Position numbers and translations under genes: made by a program. A stretch of 64,000 bases of DNA from RH-AL1 sp050013235 (GTDB lineage: Bacteria > Pseudomonadota > Alphaproteobacteria > Rhizobiales > Beijerinckiaceae), in NCBI GenBank assembly GCA_050013235.1, contig JBEKFQ010000007.1, forward strand, positions 34,819 through 98,818, given 5' to 3'. The notes beneath the pieces are model-generated. The model ran no database searches. It was not told the DNA's origin and saw only the letters and a list, made by a program, of their open reading frames with translations. Every line of letters begins with the position of its first letter. The stretch's first letter is position 1. Of the stretch, positions 62,746-64,000 are shown one piece after another.

Positions 62746-63873
62746 TCACCACTTTACGGTGGTGGCAATCGCGGCGGCCGAGCCCGCATTCGCGGCGGCC
62801 GTGTTGAAGACTTGCATGACCTTATAGACGTCGGTGAGAGGCGCATTGGACACGTAGATGACATCCCGGTTCATAATCCGGAACTTTTGCTCGACGAACA
62901 GGCTGTTGGCGTCGCGCAAATTCAGCCGGTAGACGACCGGCGTCAGTTGTCCGCGTCCAACGAGCGGGCTGGCCGGATCGAGTTCGCGCGCAATATTTTC
63001 GGGTTCGTAACGGAACACGAAGACGCCTTGCGGATCCGAACGCTCGTCGAGCAGACCTCCCGCTTTCGAGAGCGCTTGGGCGAGCGATATGCCATCGGCT
63101 TCGAAGGGAATTTCCGCATTACGCCCTGTCGCCCCATAGGCGATGAAGGTTTGCGGCTCGCGCACCAGCGTGAGAACGTCGTTGGGCCGGAGATAAATAT
63201 TTTCTTTCGGATTGGCGATCACCCGGACCAAGGCGACGCGCGTGGTTTTGTTTCCGCGCGACAATTCGACAAAGGTTTCGTTGACCGGCGCGCGCACGCC
63301 CCCCGCGGCGGCGAGGACATCGAGCAAACGGTCACCCTTGACCGAGAGAGGGATACGGGCGCCCGTGCTGACTTCGCCGCCAACCGACACGCTATTGCTC
63401 AGGGAGTGCGTCACATTGATGAGCACCTGCGGCTGGATGGCTTTGCCCTCCAATGCTTTTTCGACGACGCTTTGCACTTCGCGCGTCGTCCGCCCGGCGA
63501 CGGGAACCCGCCCCGCATAGGGAACGGTAATGGCGCCGTCCCGGCCGACAATTTGTTCGGGAATGGTGGCGCTGTTCGATCCCGTGCTCACCTTATCGAG
63601 CAAGGGCGCGGAAAACAGACCGCCTGAACTCGCCTCCCAGATGGTGACGCTGATGGAATCGCCGATGCCGATCCGCGGCTCGCCTGTCATGCGATAATCG
63701 CCAAAATGCGCGAACAAACTCGGCGGCGCGCGTTGCTCCAAAAGGGCGGTGACCTCGGACGTCAGATCGACGAATTCATAGCGCTGCAACGAATCGTTGG
63801 ACGCCTGATGGATGACATCGCTCGCGCTCGGTCCCGCATTCGGAATGGCCGAGCAACCCGCTAGGGGAATCAA
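62746..63873 (-). CDS. Wza-type polysaccharide export lipoprotein; 5' end unclear
   Basis: Outer-membrane polysaccharide exporter of the Poly_export/SLBB family. The frame shown begins at a TTG (MIPLAGCSAIPNAG), with the lipobox LAGC at residues 4-7 and no room for a signal peptide. The export domain lies at about 60-190 (GDSISVTIWEASSGG), followed by SLBB-like segments. The 16 codons upstream (through LLGALI) look like signal-peptide core, bounded by a TGA at 63904-63906. An ATG at 63944-63946 with TAGGAG five bases before it opens in another frame; one base of frame change would join it to the lipobox. Either a frameshift or a mis-set start is involved. Confidence 0.75.
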   Translation of the reverse strand: MIPLAGCSAIPNAGPSASDVIHQASNDSLQRYEFVDLTSEVTALLEQRAPPSLFAHFGDYRMTGEPRIGIGDSISVTIWEASSGGLFSAPLLDKVSTGSNSATIPEQIVGRDGAITVPYAGRVPVAGRTTREVQSVVEKALEGKAIQPQVLINVTHSLSNSVSVGGEVSTGARIPLSVKGDRLLDVLAAAGGVRAPVNETFVELSRGNKTTRVALVRVIANPKENIYLRPNDVLTLVREPQTFIAYGATGRNAEIPFEADGISLAQALSKAGGLLDERSDPQGVFVFRYEPENIARELDPASPLVGRGQLTPVVYRLNLRDANSLFVEQKFRIMNRDVIYVSNAPLTDVYKVMQVFNTAAANAGSAAAIATTVKW

Positions 63874-64000
63874 TGCGCCTAGCAGCCTGTCGGGCTGAGG
63901 CTTTCAGACTGATCTCCGGGGAGGTTTTGCCAGCGCGAACGTTCATCGGACTCCTAATGGTGTCCAGAACGGGTTGTAACTCCGTCTAATGACCTTGCAC

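Overview
The window is 64 kb of high-GC chromosomal DNA from an alphaproteobacterium, almost certainly a member of the Rhizobiales (Hyphomicrobiales). The evidence is gene content and order typical of that group (SRP RNA-dnaX-ybaB-recR, def-fmt, mtgA-rpmF next to ispA, rplS near leuC), a class I lysyl-tRNA synthetase, a PHA locus with phaR, a cbb (Calvin cycle) cluster with its own CbbR, and many copies of the AGCATG-type palindromic repeat common in Rhizobiales intergenic DNA. A Beijerinckiaceae-like host is a reasonable guess, but nothing in the window proves the genus.

Layout. 1-6.5 kb: fmt (cut by the left edge), def, rmuC, a free-standing avidin-like gene, then recR, ybaB, dnaX and the SRP RNA. 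6.5-9.4 kb: a small unknown protein, a VapBC toxin-antitoxin pair with a perfect inverted-repeat operator, nudC and queC. 9.4-20.5 kb: signalling and surface functions (a chemoreceptor with a CheR-type tail, an EAL phosphodiesterase with a degenerate GGDEF, gloB and a methyltransferase, a membrane glycosyltransferase, a second chemoreceptor). 20.9-30 kb: housekeeping genes (lysK, pyrD, ispG, ispA, mtgA, rpmF) and an orphan NarL-type regulator. 30.2-33.4 kb: phaB, phaA and divergent phaR. 33.4-39.3 kb: a long geneless AT-rich gap, an L,D-transpeptidase lipoprotein, accA, a GT87-like membrane protein and small proteins among repeats. 39.3-48.6 kb: a four-gene RND efflux operon with two different permeases. 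48.7-55.6 kb: an msrQ-like gene, an unusual crotonase, a GST, and cbbF-cbbP-cbbY divergent from cbbR. 55.6-64 kb: rplS, leuC, tRNA-Leu(CAA), an exported beta-helix protein, a CoA-transferase/HMG-CoA-lyase-like pair and a Wza-type export lipoprotein whose 5' end looks frameshifted.

How genes work together. cbbF and cbbP regenerate and recycle ribulose bisphosphate and CbbY removes a RuBisCO inhibitor, but RuBisCO itself is not in the window. PhaA and PhaB make 3-hydroxybutyryl-CoA for PHB and PhaR senses the polymer, but the synthase gene phaC is absent here. AccA, IspG and IspA feed fatty-acid and isoprenoid synthesis.

The most notable item is the avidin-like gene. It keeps the whole streptavidin biotin-binding residue set, has no visible export signal, has a clear promoter with an operator-like inverted repeat, and lies between two copies of the 3' end of recR. 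The second theme is a two-hairpin repeat family. One copy is an exact 112-bp tandem duplication, one codes the last residues of QueC, and two supply the stop codon of a neighbouring gene.
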